A stretch of DNA of 64,000 bases from CAJXVY01 sp965657575 (GTDB taxonomy: Bacteria > Actinomycetota > Actinomycetes > Actinomycetales > Microbacteriaceae). Positions 51,477 through 59,867 of the stretch are shown piece after piece. Below the pieces are notes generated by a model. The model was not told where the DNA came from, made no database searches, and worked only from the letters and a program-made list of their open reading frames with translations. How positions within the stretch are numbered: position 1 is the first letter of the stretch; every line of letters begins with the position of its first letter. Position numbers and translations under genes: made by a program. The stretch covers positions 1-64,000 of the forward strand of contig CBFHOK010000001.1 in assembly GCA_965657575.1 (NCBI GenBank). The letters run 5' to 3'.

Positions 51477-52838
51477 CTATCTAGAGCCCTGAGGCTGTCT
51501 GTTACCGCTACTTGAACGGCGCGAATTAGGTCTTGAACTTGAAGGTCTCGATTGCCGAGACTGAGTCGCCCCAGCTTCCCTCTGCGGTCGCTTGCGCTGA
51601 CCACTTCGAGCACCAGGCCGTCCACCCTGCTTCGGCTGAGGTTTGGGGACTACGGGCTTTACAAGTTCCGCAACTTCTCCAATAAGGGCTTTTACCTCGG
51701 GTGAGTGCTCTGTTACCGATTGGGGCTTGACGTTGATTTTTGCCTTGCTGAGCAAAGCGGACAAATCTTTGCGTTGGGTTGGCAAAGAGATGGTCACAAC
51801 ATCACCCACTGCTCCTGCTCTAGCGGTTCTGCCAGAGCGGTGAAGGTATGCCTTGTGTTCAGCGGGTGGATCAACGTGAATTACCAAACTCACTCCATCC
51901 ACGTGTACACCCCTGGCTGCCACGTCGGTGGCTACTAGCACTTTCGCTCGTCCAGCACTGAATGCCTCAAGGTTTCGATCACGGGCAGCTTGCGACAAAT
52001 TGCCGTGCAGGTCAACAGCAGGAATGCCAGCCTGAGTTAGGGCCTTGGCAAGTTTCTTGGCGTGGTGTTTGGTTCGCATGAACAAGATTCTTCTTCCTGT
52101 TCCAGATGCCAATGCATAAACCAGGCGCTTTTTAGCTTCGGCGTCGGAGGCCTCGAGAACATGGTGGGTCATCTGGCTAACAGGTGAATCGGCACTGTCA
52201 ACAGCGTGAGTAACCGGATTTTGCAAAAACTTATTTACAAGCGTATGCACACCGTTGTCCAAAGTTGCTGAGAACAGCAATCGCTGCCCACCTCGAGGGG
52301 TGGCAGTCAAAATTCTGGTGACTCCCGGCAGGAAACCAAGATCCGCCATGTGGTCAGCCTCGTCCAACACCGTTACCTCAATTGCGTCAAGTTTTAGAAA
52401 ACCCTGTTTCATAAGGTCTTCCAGTCGCCCCGGGGTGGCAACGATAATCTCGACACCATCCCGAAGCCCCTGAACCTGTTTGTTTTGTGAAACCCCACCA
52501 AAGATTGTCATAACCCTGAGATTCATTGCTTTTGCCAAAGGCTCTAAAGTCTTGCTGATTTGGGTGGCAAGCTCGCGGGTTGGGGCCAAAACCAGACCCC
52601 TGGGCTTGCGGGAAGCTTGTTTGTTGGCAGGAGAACTGGCAAGCCTTGCAACCAGTGGGATTCCAAAGGCAAGGGTCTTTCCAGAACCCGTCTTACCCCT
52701 TCCCAAAACATCTAATCCAGCCAGGGTGTCTGGTAGCGAATCAACTTGGATGGGGAATGGTGAATCAATACCCTGTGTGCGAAGCACCTCTGCAATCTTG
52801 GCGGGTACGCCAAGATCTAAAAAAGTCTTTGATGACAT
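51477..52838 (-). CDS. DEAD-box RNA helicase
   Basis: A 453-residue RNA helicase. Q motif FPIQVDSLPD, GRGKTGSGKTLAFGIP (motif I), PTRELATQI (Ia), TPGRLEDL (Ib), VLDEADHMADLGF (II, DEAD), SATLD (III), DVAARGVHVDGV (V) and HRSGRTARAG (VI) are present. The C-terminal ~75 residues are Arg/Ser/Gln/Pro-rich and likely disordered, suited to RNA binding. RhlE/DeaD-type helicases assist ribosome assembly and mRNA decay, often in the cold. Upstream, 266 bp contain no gene but a hairpin close to the start. Confidence 0.94.
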   Translation of the reverse strand: MSSKTFLDLGVPAKIAEVLRTQGIDSPFPIQVDSLPDTLAGLDVLGRGKTGSGKTLAFGIPLVARLASSPANKQASRKPRGLVLAPTRELATQISKTLEPLAKAMNLRVMTIFGGVSQNKQVQGLRDGVEIIVATPGRLEDLMKQGFLKLDAIEVTVLDEADHMADLGFLPGVTRILTATPRGGQRLLFSATLDNGVHTLVNKFLQNPVTHAVDSADSPVSQMTHHVLEASDAEAKKRLVYALASGTGRRILFMRTKHHAKKLAKALTQAGIPAVDLHGNLSQAARDRNLEAFSAGRAKVLVATDVAARGVHVDGVSLVIHVDPPAEHKAYLHRSGRTARAGAVGDVVTISLPTQRKDLSALLSKAKINVKPQSVTEHSPEVKALIGEVAELVKPVVPKPQPKQGGRPGARSGQRKRPQREAGATQSRQSRPSSSRPNSRRSSSGNRQPQGSR

Positions 52839-53104
52839 ATGTGAATTACTTTCATGTGATGGAATGCATCACTTTTGAGCCCAATTATCTGAGCGGATGG
52901 CGAAGACATCGAACTGATGAATCCGTTCGCCGGAGGAAGATTTTCGCGATAGTTTCGCGGTTGACGTTCTACGACGCAAGCCAGTGAAATAAAACTGACT
53001 TGTTCTTAGTCTAGTGCAGTTATGCAGATAAGCATCGGGTCAATGTTTTTGAGGGAGAGACCTAGAGCTTTCCAATAATCTGTTCGATCGTCACGTCATT
53101 CGCC
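52839..53104. promoter_or_regulatory. helicase leader region with start-proximal hairpin
   Basis: 266 bp without a credible gene, between the last ABC gene and the helicase (both minus). GTGATG (52856-52861) and CATCAC (52867-52872) form a hairpin 18 bases before the helicase ATG, where the ribosome site is weak. The rest holds TTGACG-like elements on both strands without a convincing promoter pair and only tiny open frames. Confidence 0.3.
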
Positions 53105-53974
53105 TTAGCGGTTTTTCCAAACCTGTGGTGCGTATTTTTTGAGGATGTAGCTTTCGAAGAGTGCCACTAGGTTATAAAGCACTATCGAAACAACTGTGAT
53201 TGTTGCAACGTATGCCCAGACCTCATCAGTTCTCGCGCGGCCAACCGCAGAGATGATTCCGTAGCCTATGCCCTTGCCGGTTGCCAACCATTCCACCAAT
53301 AGGGCACCGGTGATTGCCCCTGGCACTGAAATCTTGACTGCTGCAAAAAAACTTGGCAGAGAACTCGGGAAGGCAACATACCTGAGAGCACCCCAGCGGT
53401 TTGCTCCGTAAACCGTTGCCACATCCAGCATCGCTTTTGATGCACTTCTAAGACCAAAAACGATGTTTACCAACGCTGGAAACAAAACCACAATCGCCCC
53501 CATGACTGCAACTGTTACCTGCTCTCGACCAAAAATCAGGATCAGGATCGGAGCCATTGCAATAAGCGGGACACTTCTGAGCAGCATTGCAATTGGCATA
53601 AGCGCCTGCTCAATACTTTTTGAAACAGTGAAAAGCACCGAGATAAACGTTGCAAAGAATAAACCGAATGAGAACCCGATAGAGGCATCAATTAGGGTTT
53701 GCCCAAGTGCTGACATAACCAACTGCTGGTGCTCGGCAGCATCCTCAATGAATAAATACTCAAAAACATCCAGCGGGCCTTTCCCGATATAGGGAGAGAC
53801 ATCGAAAGCCCATAGAGAAAATACCCAAAGAACAACAACAACTGCTAGCGACAGAAGCGTGTTTAGGACATTGGTTGAAAAAAGTTTGGCGGTTTCTTTT
53901 GCTGCATCTCGCTTGACCTTGCTGCGAACCGCAATCAGTGAGCTGTCTGAAGAATCTTCGATTTTGAAGTTCAC
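53105..53974 (-). CDS. ABC transporter permease (NitT/TauT type), second
   Basis: A 289-residue inner-membrane permease with six helices and the EAA-loop of the binding-protein-dependent family: GANRWGALRYVAFPSSLPSFFAAVKIS, followed by GALLVEWLATGKGIGYGI. The N-terminal ~35 residues are polar and cytoplasmic. It overlaps the first permease by 4 bp (ATGA) and ends the ABC operon. It is clearly different in sequence from its partner, suggesting a heterodimeric channel. Confidence 0.88.
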   Translation of the reverse strand: MNFKIEDSSDSSLIAVRSKVKRDAAKETAKLFSTNVLNTLLSLAVVVVLWVFSLWAFDVSPYIGKGPLDVFEYLFIEDAAEHQQLVMSALGQTLIDASIGFSFGLFFATFISVLFTVSKSIEQALMPIAMLLRSVPLIAMAPILILIFGREQVTVAVMGAIVVLFPALVNIVFGLRSASKAMLDVATVYGANRWGALRYVAFPSSLPSFFAAVKISVPGAITGALLVEWLATGKGIGYGIISAVGRARTDEVWAYVATITVVSIVLYNLVALFESYILKKYAPQVWKNR

Positions 53975-54801
53975 TTAGTGCTCCCTTCCGCCCAGGGAGT
54001 CAGGATTTTGCCCAAAAAACTGAAAAGAGCGTATCCAGCACCTGCTAATAAACCCGAAACCAATGCAACACCCCAAACTCTGGCAACCTCAAGGGTTTGC
54101 TGAGCGTTGACCATTGCTGGACCAAAGCCAACATCCGGACCTCCCACATATTCACCGAGGATTGCCCCTAAAAACGCAGCTGGAGCTGCAATTTTGAACG
54201 CCGCCAAGATTGAGGGAAGTGCTGAAAGTAATTGCACCTTTGCAATTTTCTGCCATGCGCCCCCTCCAAAAGCGGAGACGACATCCATCATTCGCTGATC
54301 AGTTGACTTGACTCCTGTTAGGGCACCAATCATGGTCGTAAAAAAGACACTCAGGGCAGCCAGCACGATTGCCGCTCCGGCTGGTTCACCGTTGGCAGGT
54401 GCTCCGACAATCAGCCTCACAATCGGTCCGATTGCAACTATTGGAATGCAGTAGGTGATGATCGCTATCTGGGTTGTTAGGTTTTCAATTTTTGGAACCA
54501 ACAGCGCAATTGCTGCAAACACCAACGCCAGACCGTTTCCCCAAGCGAAACCGATAGCCGCCTCGGTCAGTGTTACCGAGCCGTTTCTGAAATAAAACCC
54601 CCAACCGTCTTCAAACAGTTGCTGCAAAACCTCAAGCGGGGTCGGTATGGCGCCACCGCTACCATCAGGGCTCAGTCCGACATTGGCAAAAGCGGTGATG
54701 GCTAGAATCCACCAAATTCCGATTGTTGTGCTGATGCCAATAGTCCCAGTTGCCCAAGAAGGTAGTTTTTTCCTCCTGGTCGGGATGCTCAAATTAGCCA
54801 T
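53971..54801 (-). CDS. ABC transporter permease (NitT/TauT type), first
   Basis: A 276-residue permease with six helices. The EAA-type loop is FGGGAWQKIAKVQLLSALPSILAAFKIA, followed by ILGEYVGGPDVGFGPAMVNA, matching SsuC/TauC/ThiX-like permeases. The start overlaps the ATPase stop by 8 bp and the end overlaps the second permease start by 4 bp. A variable periplasmic segment between helices 1 and 2 is rich in Gly and Pro. Confidence 0.88.
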   Translation of the reverse strand: MANLSIPTRRKKLPSWATGTIGISTTIGIWWILAITAFANVGLSPDGSGGAIPTPLEVLQQLFEDGWGFYFRNGSVTLTEAAIGFAWGNGLALVFAAIALLVPKIENLTTQIAIITYCIPIVAIGPIVRLIVGAPANGEPAGAAIVLAALSVFFTTMIGALTGVKSTDQRMMDVVSAFGGGAWQKIAKVQLLSALPSILAAFKIAAPAAFLGAILGEYVGGPDVGFGPAMVNAQQTLEVARVWGVALVSGLLAGAGYALFSFLGKILTPWAEGSTK

Positions 54802-55615
54802 CGGTGTCGACTATTCCTTCTTCTCCAAAAAGCAGATCTGATGCTCTGTCATGCAAAGCGTGAAACTCGGGAGTTCTCATCAAATCAGGCGTTCTTGGCC
54901 TAGGGAGGTCGACTTCAATAATTTCTTTGATTCGGCCGGGCCTCGGGCTCATCACCGCAACCTGGTCGCTGAGGAAAATCGCTTCAGAAATTCCGTGGGT
55001 GACCATCAGGGTCGTGGCGGGCTTTTCTGTCCAAATTCTGAGAAGCTCCATGTTCAATCTTTGTCTGGTCATGTCATCCAATGCACCAAATGGTTCATCC
55101 AACAACAGCACTGAGGGTTGAACCACTAGAGCTCTGGCAATAGAAACTCGCTGACGCATGCCTCCTGAAAGCTGAGCGGGCCGAGCACTTTCAAAACCTT
55201 GAAGGCCGACCAGCTTGATCAGGTCGTTGATGAGAGAGTCATCGGCTTTGACTCGAGCCAGCTCAAATGGAAGTTTGATGTTCGAATAAACACTTCTCCA
55301 TGGCATTAGAGCAGGATCCTGAAAGGCGATACCAAGACGGTGGTCTCTACGAAGCTCCATCGGATCCATGCCGTCCACGGTTACTTTTCCGGAGCTAGGT
55401 GTTTCAAGCCCTGCGAGGATTCTTAGAATCGTTGATTTTCCACAACCAGATGGGCCCAGCAGAGAGAGAAAACTGCCGCGGTCGGAGTGAAGGTTGGCGT
55501 TTTCCAGGGCAGTTACAGATTCACTGCCCATCTGGAAAACTTTGGAGAGTCCAGAAATGGTAATGCCACTGCCCAGACCTTTTTGATCTTGGGCAGTGGC
55601 GTCCATGGAACTCAT
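54794..55615 (-). CDS. ABC transporter ATP-binding protein (NitT/TauT type)
   Basis: A 273-residue ATPase driving the two permeases. LLGPSGCGKSTILRILAGL (Walker A), AFQDPALMPWRSVYSNI (Q-loop), LSGGMRQRVSIARALV (signature), LLLDEPFGALDDMTR (Walker B and D-loop) and MVTHGISEAIFLSD (switch His) are intact. The order binding protein-ATPase-permease-permease with tight spacing shows one operon. Confidence 0.95.
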   Translation of the reverse strand: MSSMDATAQDQKGLGSGITISGLSKVFQMGSESVTALENANLHSDRGSFLSLLGPSGCGKSTILRILAGLETPSSGKVTVDGMDPMELRRDHRLGIAFQDPALMPWRSVYSNIKLPFELARVKADDSLINDLIKLVGLQGFESARPAQLSGGMRQRVSIARALVVQPSVLLLDEPFGALDDMTRQRLNMELLRIWTEKPATTLMVTHGISEAIFLSDQVAVMSPRPGRIKEIIEVDLPRPRTPDLMRTPEFHALHDRASDLLFGEEGIVDTDG

Positions 55616-55625
55616 TGGTTAGAGA

Positions 55626-56675
55626 TTAGTCCAGAAGCTCTGGATTTTCTTCAAAAACCTCCGCAAGTAGGCTCATGTCGAACAGCTGATCAGCTGTTAT
55701 CTCATAGCCCGCTGTCGCCAAAGTCTCAATGTTCTGAGCTTGAAGCCCCTCAGAGATTGTGAGCAGACCATTGGCTGCGGTTTCTTCGGTTAGAACAAGT
55801 AGCTCGTTCTGGGCTTCAGATTGCTGGATTTCTTTGTTAATGTCCAGACCTAGATCCGCACCATAAACTTCCACCGCCAGTCGGGCACCTTCTTCTGGGT
55901 CAGCTAGGGCATCTTTCCAGCCTTTGACTGTCGCGTACAAAAATGCTTTCAGCGCCTCGCGATTGTTGTCAATTGAATCCTGAGTAACAACAAAAGCCTC
56001 TGCAACAAACGGCAATCCGTTATCTGCAAAAAGTAGGTTGGTGGTTTCAAAACCTAGATTCTCAACAGTGATTGACTCATTGATGATGTAAGCCAGGAAA
56101 CCGTCAACTTCACCATTCACAAGCGGTGATGGGTCGTATTCAACCGGAACCTTTGTCACTTCACTCTGGTCGATTCCGTTTGCAGCCAACATGGCATCAA
56201 ACAGGGTCTCATTTCCACCAGCCTGAACACCGATTCGCTTGCCGATTAGATCCTGAGGCGTTTCAATGTTCGCACCGTCTTTGAGAGACAAGATTGTGAA
56301 GGGGCTTTTTTGGTAAGTGGCACCAATAATTTTCAGAGGCGCCTCTTCTTCAAGAATTACTGGGGTTACGGCAATAGCATCTGAGATACCTACCAGCGCT
56401 TCTCCCGACAAAACAACCGCTGCGGTTGCAGTTGGTCCGGCTGTGAAGTTCACTGAGTCAAATCCAGCCTCTTCGTAATATCCATTGGTGTCCGCGAAGT
56501 ACTCACCCGCAAACTCAACATTTTTGATCCAGCTGAACTGAATGTTGATATCGCCCAGGCTTCCCTGTTCGGTCTCGGTGTCTGTCGCTGAACAACCCGC
56601 TAGGGTCAGTCCGACAATTGGTAGCACTGCTACCGCTGCAAGGAAACGCTTGCGCGCAGATGAAAAAACACCCAT
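55626..56675 (-). CDS. ABC substrate-binding lipoprotein (NMT1/THI5-like)
   Basis: A 349-residue lipoprotein with signal peptide and lipobox TLAGC (Cys28). The mature part begins INIQFSWIKNVEFAGEYFA and shows the NMT1/THI5-like periplasmic fold: NGYYEEAGFD, VLSGEALVGISDAIAV, LIGKRIGVQAGGNETLFDAML, DGFLAYIINE. This family binds pyrimidine thiamine precursors, riboflavin, sulfonates or nitrate-like anions. No TPP or FMN riboswitch was recognised upstream, and the ligand is undetermined. First gene of the importer operon; divergent from the HxlR gene. Confidence 0.88.
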   Translation of the reverse strand: MGVFSSARKRFLAAVAVLPIVGLTLAGCSATDTETEQGSLGDINIQFSWIKNVEFAGEYFADTNGYYEEAGFDSVNFTAGPTATAAVVLSGEALVGISDAIAVTPVILEEEAPLKIIGATYQKSPFTILSLKDGANIETPQDLIGKRIGVQAGGNETLFDAMLAANGIDQSEVTKVPVEYDPSPLVNGEVDGFLAYIINESITVENLGFETTNLLFADNGLPFVAEAFVVTQDSIDNNREALKAFLYATVKGWKDALADPEEGARLAVEVYGADLGLDINKEIQQSEAQNELLVLTEETAANGLLTISEGLQAQNIETLATAGYEITADQLFDMSLLAEVFEENPELLD

Positions 56676-56883
56676 TTTTGTTATGCCTCTCGTTGTGGAA
56701 ATTTAGATAAGTGTATAGATGTAATCATCTGTTTGTTTCCATTACGTTTCCTTTTTGTTCATGTCTCAAATTTGAGCTCTCTAAACTGACTTTCGGTGAG
56801 CATGGAATCAGTGGTTTTGGATTTAGGTTGTTATTCGCAAGCAATGTATTAGGATATTGCGTCATCGGAAGTAAGGAATGCTC
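56676..56883. promoter_or_regulatory. divergent control region ABC operon / HxlR gene, three inverted repeats
   Basis: About 208 bp without a gene. AGATG-TAAT-CATCT (56717-56730) lies near the expected ABC promoter; CTCAAATTTGAG (56765-56776) is a perfect 12 bp palindrome mid-region; GCAATGT-6 nt-ATATTGC (56841-56860, one mismatch) lies just upstream of the HxlR gene. HxlR proteins bind dyad operators, so these are candidate sites. Confidence 0.4.
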
Positions 56884-57297
56884 ATGAACAAGGAGCTCAG
56901 GTCAGATTGCCCAATTGCAGCTTCTCTGGACATACTGGGGGACAGGTGGACGTTTCTAATCTTGAGGGACATGCTGCTTGCAGGGAAATCTCAATTTGGA
57001 GAATTCGCAACTGAAGAGGGGGTTGCCACCAACATTCTTGCCGATCGTTTGTCCACACTAATCAGCCATGGAATCATTGAGAAGATTCAAGACCAAAATG
57101 ATCAGCGCAAATATCACTATCGCTTGCTGAAACCCGGTGTCGAACTGCTCCCAGTTATTGGGGAGCTTGTCGCGTGGGGAATCAAGCACACAAGCGTTCC
57201 TGCTAACCCCGAATTTCAGTCAATGCTCAACGATGAGTCCAGGGCTCAATTCATAAGGCATCGCACCGAAGAGCTTCTGTCAACCAGCGGCAAATAG
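56884..57297 (+). CDS. HxlR-family transcriptional regulator
   Basis: A ~137-residue winged-helix regulator. CPIAASLDILGDRWTFLILRDML, GVATNILADRLSTLISHGII and KYHYRLLKPGVELLPVI form the HxlR/MarR-like domain, with the family's N-terminal Cys (often a redox or electrophile sensor) in SDCPIA. Two in-frame ATGs exist (56878 and 56884); AAGGA fits the second better. It is divergent from the ABC operon and convergent with the SDR operon, so it could control either. Confidence 0.93.
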   Translation: MNKELRSDCPIAASLDILGDRWTFLILRDMLLAGKSQFGEFATEEGVATNILADRLSTLISHGIIEKIQDQNDQRKYHYRLLKPGVELLPVIGELVAWGIKHTSVPANPEFQSMLNDESRAQFIRHRTEELLSTSGK

Positions 57298-57307
57298 AAA
57301 TCTGTTG

Positions 57308-58318
57308 CTAGCTTTCAAGTTTTGATGCGGTATCAAGCACTGACTGCTTGAAGGGCATCGGCGTCCAATCGAAATCCGCTTTGGTGTTGGAGATGTCAAT
57401 TATCAAAGTCAAACCATCGGTTGAGGTGACGAGGGTTTTCAGCGCGGAATTGAAGCGTGACAATAGTCTCAGAACCGACATCGGAATCTTGAACCTTGGT
57501 GCTTTTTTGTTGCCGCTTTCTCTAAGTAACTTCGCAATCTCTGTCAATTTATTGGGCTCAGTTGTGAATGCCACCATATAGCGAGAATCTTTATTGTCGT
57601 TAGTTTTCAAGGCCGCCAGGTGAACTTCTGCAACATCTCTAACATCAGCCATGGGAAAGGCAATGTCAGGTATTGCCGGTTGCGCTCCTGACCATATTCC
57701 TCTGAAAAGTCCGATTGACTCAGAATCCTCGTTGGGGTCAATCGGGGGACCAATTACCACTCCGGGGTGAATTGTGATCAGGTCTGGATCACCTTGGCGT
57801 TTTTCAACAAAGTCCAAGACCACCTGTTCAGCTGCGATTTTGCTCTTTGTGTAAAGGGAAACCCGGGGGTCGTCTATCGGTGTGAAGTCTTTGCTAGTTG
57901 CAATTCCTTCGGTTATATGCCCTGCGATTGTAAGAGCTGTCGAAGTAACGACAATTTTTTTGACCTGCGCCGCAGCTGCATTTTCTAGCACTCGTCTCGT
58001 GCCATCAACAGCTGGACCAAACAGGGTGTTTTCATCATCGACGGCACCAAGTATCAGAGGGGAGGCGGTGTGAATGACATAGTCAACACCGTCCATAGCC
58101 TGCTCCCACCCTTCATCGGATAGCAGGTCAGCCTCGGCAAATTCGAGATTGTCAGTCGATGAGACAGTTGAGACCAATTCGAGAACTCTCGGTTTTTGTT
58201 TGAGATCTCTCAGGGTGGCTCGAACCTTATATCCGTCGTCTAGTGCGGTGGATGCGATACGCATCCCAACAAAACCTGTGATACCGGTAATTAGGACTGT
58301 TGGTTGAGGGGTAGACAT
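57308..58318 (-). CDS. NAD(P)-dependent epimerase/reductase (dihydroflavonol-4-reductase-like), SDR 1
   Basis: A 336-residue extended SDR. VLITGITGFVGMRIA is the nucleotide-binding GxxGxxG, DYVIHTASPLIL and PAVDGTRRVLENA the following motifs, and SLYTKSKIAAEQV the YxxxK catalytic pair; VTSTAL carries the Ser/Thr. The layout matches DFR/cinnamoyl-CoA-reductase-like ketone or aldehyde reductases. A strong AGGAGG precedes the ATG, 11 bp after the membrane gene. A paralogue lies at 58860-59867. Confidence 0.9.
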   Translation of the reverse strand: MSTPQPTVLITGITGFVGMRIASTALDDGYKVRATLRDLKQKPRVLELVSTVSSTDNLEFAEADLLSDEGWEQAMDGVDYVIHTASPLILGAVDDENTLFGPAVDGTRRVLENAAAAQVKKIVVTSTALTIAGHITEGIATSKDFTPIDDPRVSLYTKSKIAAEQVVLDFVEKRQGDPDLITIHPGVVIGPPIDPNEDSESIGLFRGIWSGAQPAIPDIAFPMADVRDVAEVHLAALKTNDNKDSRYMVAFTTEPNKLTEIAKLLRESGNKKAPRFKIPMSVLRLLSRFNSALKTLVTSTDGLTLIIDISNTKADFDWTPMPFKQSVLDTASKLES

Positions 58319-58329
58319 CTAATAACCTC

Positions 58330-58773
58330 CTAGTTTTCTCTTGCTGAGACAGCTTTGAATGCCCAATAGCTGGCGAAAAGTGCGCCAACAATGCGAAGTA
58401 CGTGCGCCAAGGTCCAATAAGTTAGATTTGCAACGATCTGTTCGTCTGATAACTCCATTGACCAAAAGGTTATGTTCAGCGGCAAATGAATAACTGTGGT
58501 GATTCCATAAACAAGGCCCAGGGCCAGCAGAGTGTTTCTCCAGAGGAGCCTCTCCTCAGTGCCCTTAACGCTTCTTATGGTTAGGGAGACGGATCCAATA
58601 AGCGCCGGAACGCTGGTGATGAAAACTGCAGGCAAAAGGAAGACGAAGTAGGAGGCAAACCATGCCTCGAATTCAGTTGGACCCGCCAGAAAAAAGAATG
58701 GAACTAAGCCCAAACCAATTGCGAGCATTACGCCGGTAAAACCAGCACTACCTGCCACTGTTAAAAATTTCAT
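58330..58773 (-). CDS. DUF1772-like (anthrone oxygenase-like) membrane protein
   Basis: A 147-residue protein with four hydrophobic helices. LPLNITFWSMEL between helices 3 and 4 and YWTLAHVLRIVGALFASYW in helix 4 (conserved HxxR) resemble DUF1772 proteins, whose fungal relatives include anthrone oxygenases. This is a motif-level match. First gene of the minus-strand operon with SDR 1; the promoter region is shared with SDR 2. Confidence 0.6.
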   Translation of the reverse strand: MKFLTVAGSAGFTGVMLAIGLGLVPFFFLAGPTEFEAWFASYFVFLLPAVFITSVPALIGSVSLTIRSVKGTEERLLWRNTLLALGLVYGITTVIHLPLNITFWSMELSDEQIVANLTYWTLAHVLRIVGALFASYWAFKAVSAREN

Positions 58774-58859
58774 AATTTCACTTTCTTTTTACAAGTTGTT
58801 ATACACTAACAGGAAATACTTGCAATTCAAAAGTTATATATTCTCGACAGGGGTCCAAA
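58774..58859. promoter_or_regulatory. divergent promoter with operator-like dyad between SDR genes
   Basis: On the minus strand TTGCAA (58825-58820) and TATAAC (58803-58798) form a promoter with 16 bp spacer for the membrane-SDR operon. TGTTA-TACAC-TAACA (58797-58811), a perfect dyad, covers the -10 box. TATATT (58837-58842) may serve the plus-strand SDR. TATACACT also occurs opposite the ABC promoter (minus strand at about 56718-56711). Confidence 0.5.
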
Positions 58860-59867
58860 ATGAGTGGGAAAAAAGTGTTAGTGACCGGTGTGTCTGGTTA
58901 CCTAGGCCTTCATGTGGCGAAGTCGCTGATTGAGCGAGGCCATCACGTTAGAGGGACAATCAGAAACAGCTCTAAAGAAACCATGGTCAGAAACGCATTA
59001 GGAGTAGATGACAAGCATCTAACTCTTGCTGTGTGCGATTTGAACTCGGATAAGGGGTGGCCAGAGGCTTTTTCCGAAATCGATGCAGTAATTCATGTTG
59101 CATCACCATTCATTCTTTCTGAGCCAAAGGACGAACAGGTTTACCTCCGCCCGGCGGTCGAGGGAACGCAACGAGTTATGAATTTCGCCAAACAAGCGGG
59201 CGTGACAAAGGCTGTGGTCACATCTACCTATCTAACGATGGCGGGACATCTCTCATCTGGAATCTTTGGACCTAAGAACTTCACTCCCTCAGAGGACCCA
59301 GGAATCAATGCCTATATCCGCAGCAAAATTGCCGCTGAGCAAGCGTTGTGGGATTTTGTTGCATCCTCTGGATCAGGAATGCGTGTGAACACAATTCACC
59401 CTGGGGCAATACTCGGTCCTCCTCTCAGCTCAGAGGGAGAGGGAACGTCCATCTCAACACTTCGAGACATGATTAAGGGGTCAACTCCAGGGATTCCTCC
59501 AATTAGTGTTCCTATGGTTGATGTAAGGGATGTTGCTCAAGCGCACGTTGCCGCAATGGAGTCTGATTTCACTGGGCAACGCTATGTTGTTTGTCAGCCA
59601 GAGCCAGTGAGTTACATCGAAGTGGCAAAAGTTTTGAAAGCTGCTGGCTACTCAAAGGTTCCTGGCAGAGAAATTCCCAGAGCCTTGATCAGGGCTTTAG
59701 CACCTTTTAGTCGCGACATTAGGGCCATGAAGGCATTTCTGGATAAGAGTGTATCCGCAGACATCTCTCAAACAGCCCAAGATCTCGAGTGGTCCCCAAG
59801 GCCGATACGGGACACTGTTTTGGATTCGGCCTATGCGTTGAGCAAAACACTAAAAACGATCAGCTAA
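58860..59867 (+). CDS. NAD(P)-dependent epimerase/reductase (dihydroflavonol-4-reductase-like), SDR 2
   Basis: A 335-residue extended SDR parallel to SDR 1: VLVTGVSGYLGLHVA (GxxGxxG), DAVIHVASPFIL, PAVEGTQRVMNFA, VTSTYLTMAGHLSSGI and NAYIRSKIAAEQAL (YxxxK). The shared segments suggest duplication or parallel recruitment. GGGG precedes the ATG as a modest ribosome site. A 305 bp gap separates it from the Mrp operon. Confidence 0.9.
   Translation: MSGKKVLVTGVSGYLGLHVAKSLIERGHHVRGTIRNSSKETMVRNALGVDDKHLTLAVCDLNSDKGWPEAFSEIDAVIHVASPFILSEPKDEQVYLRPAVEGTQRVMNFAKQAGVTKAVVTSTYLTMAGHLSSGIFGPKNFTPSEDPGINAYIRSKIAAEQALWDFVASSGSGMRVNTIHPGAILGPPLSSEGEGTSISTLRDMIKGSTPGIPPISVPMVDVRDVAQAHVAAMESDFTGQRYVVCQPEPVSYIEVAKVLKAAGYSKVPGREIPRALIRALAPFSRDIRAMKAFLDKSVSADISQTAQDLEWSPRPIRDTVLDSAYALSKTLKTIS

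Noticed and set aside
56676..56883. TPP or FMN riboswitch before the THI5-like binding protein
   Set aside because: I searched by eye for the conserved cores of both and did not find them, so the ligand cannot be inferred this way.
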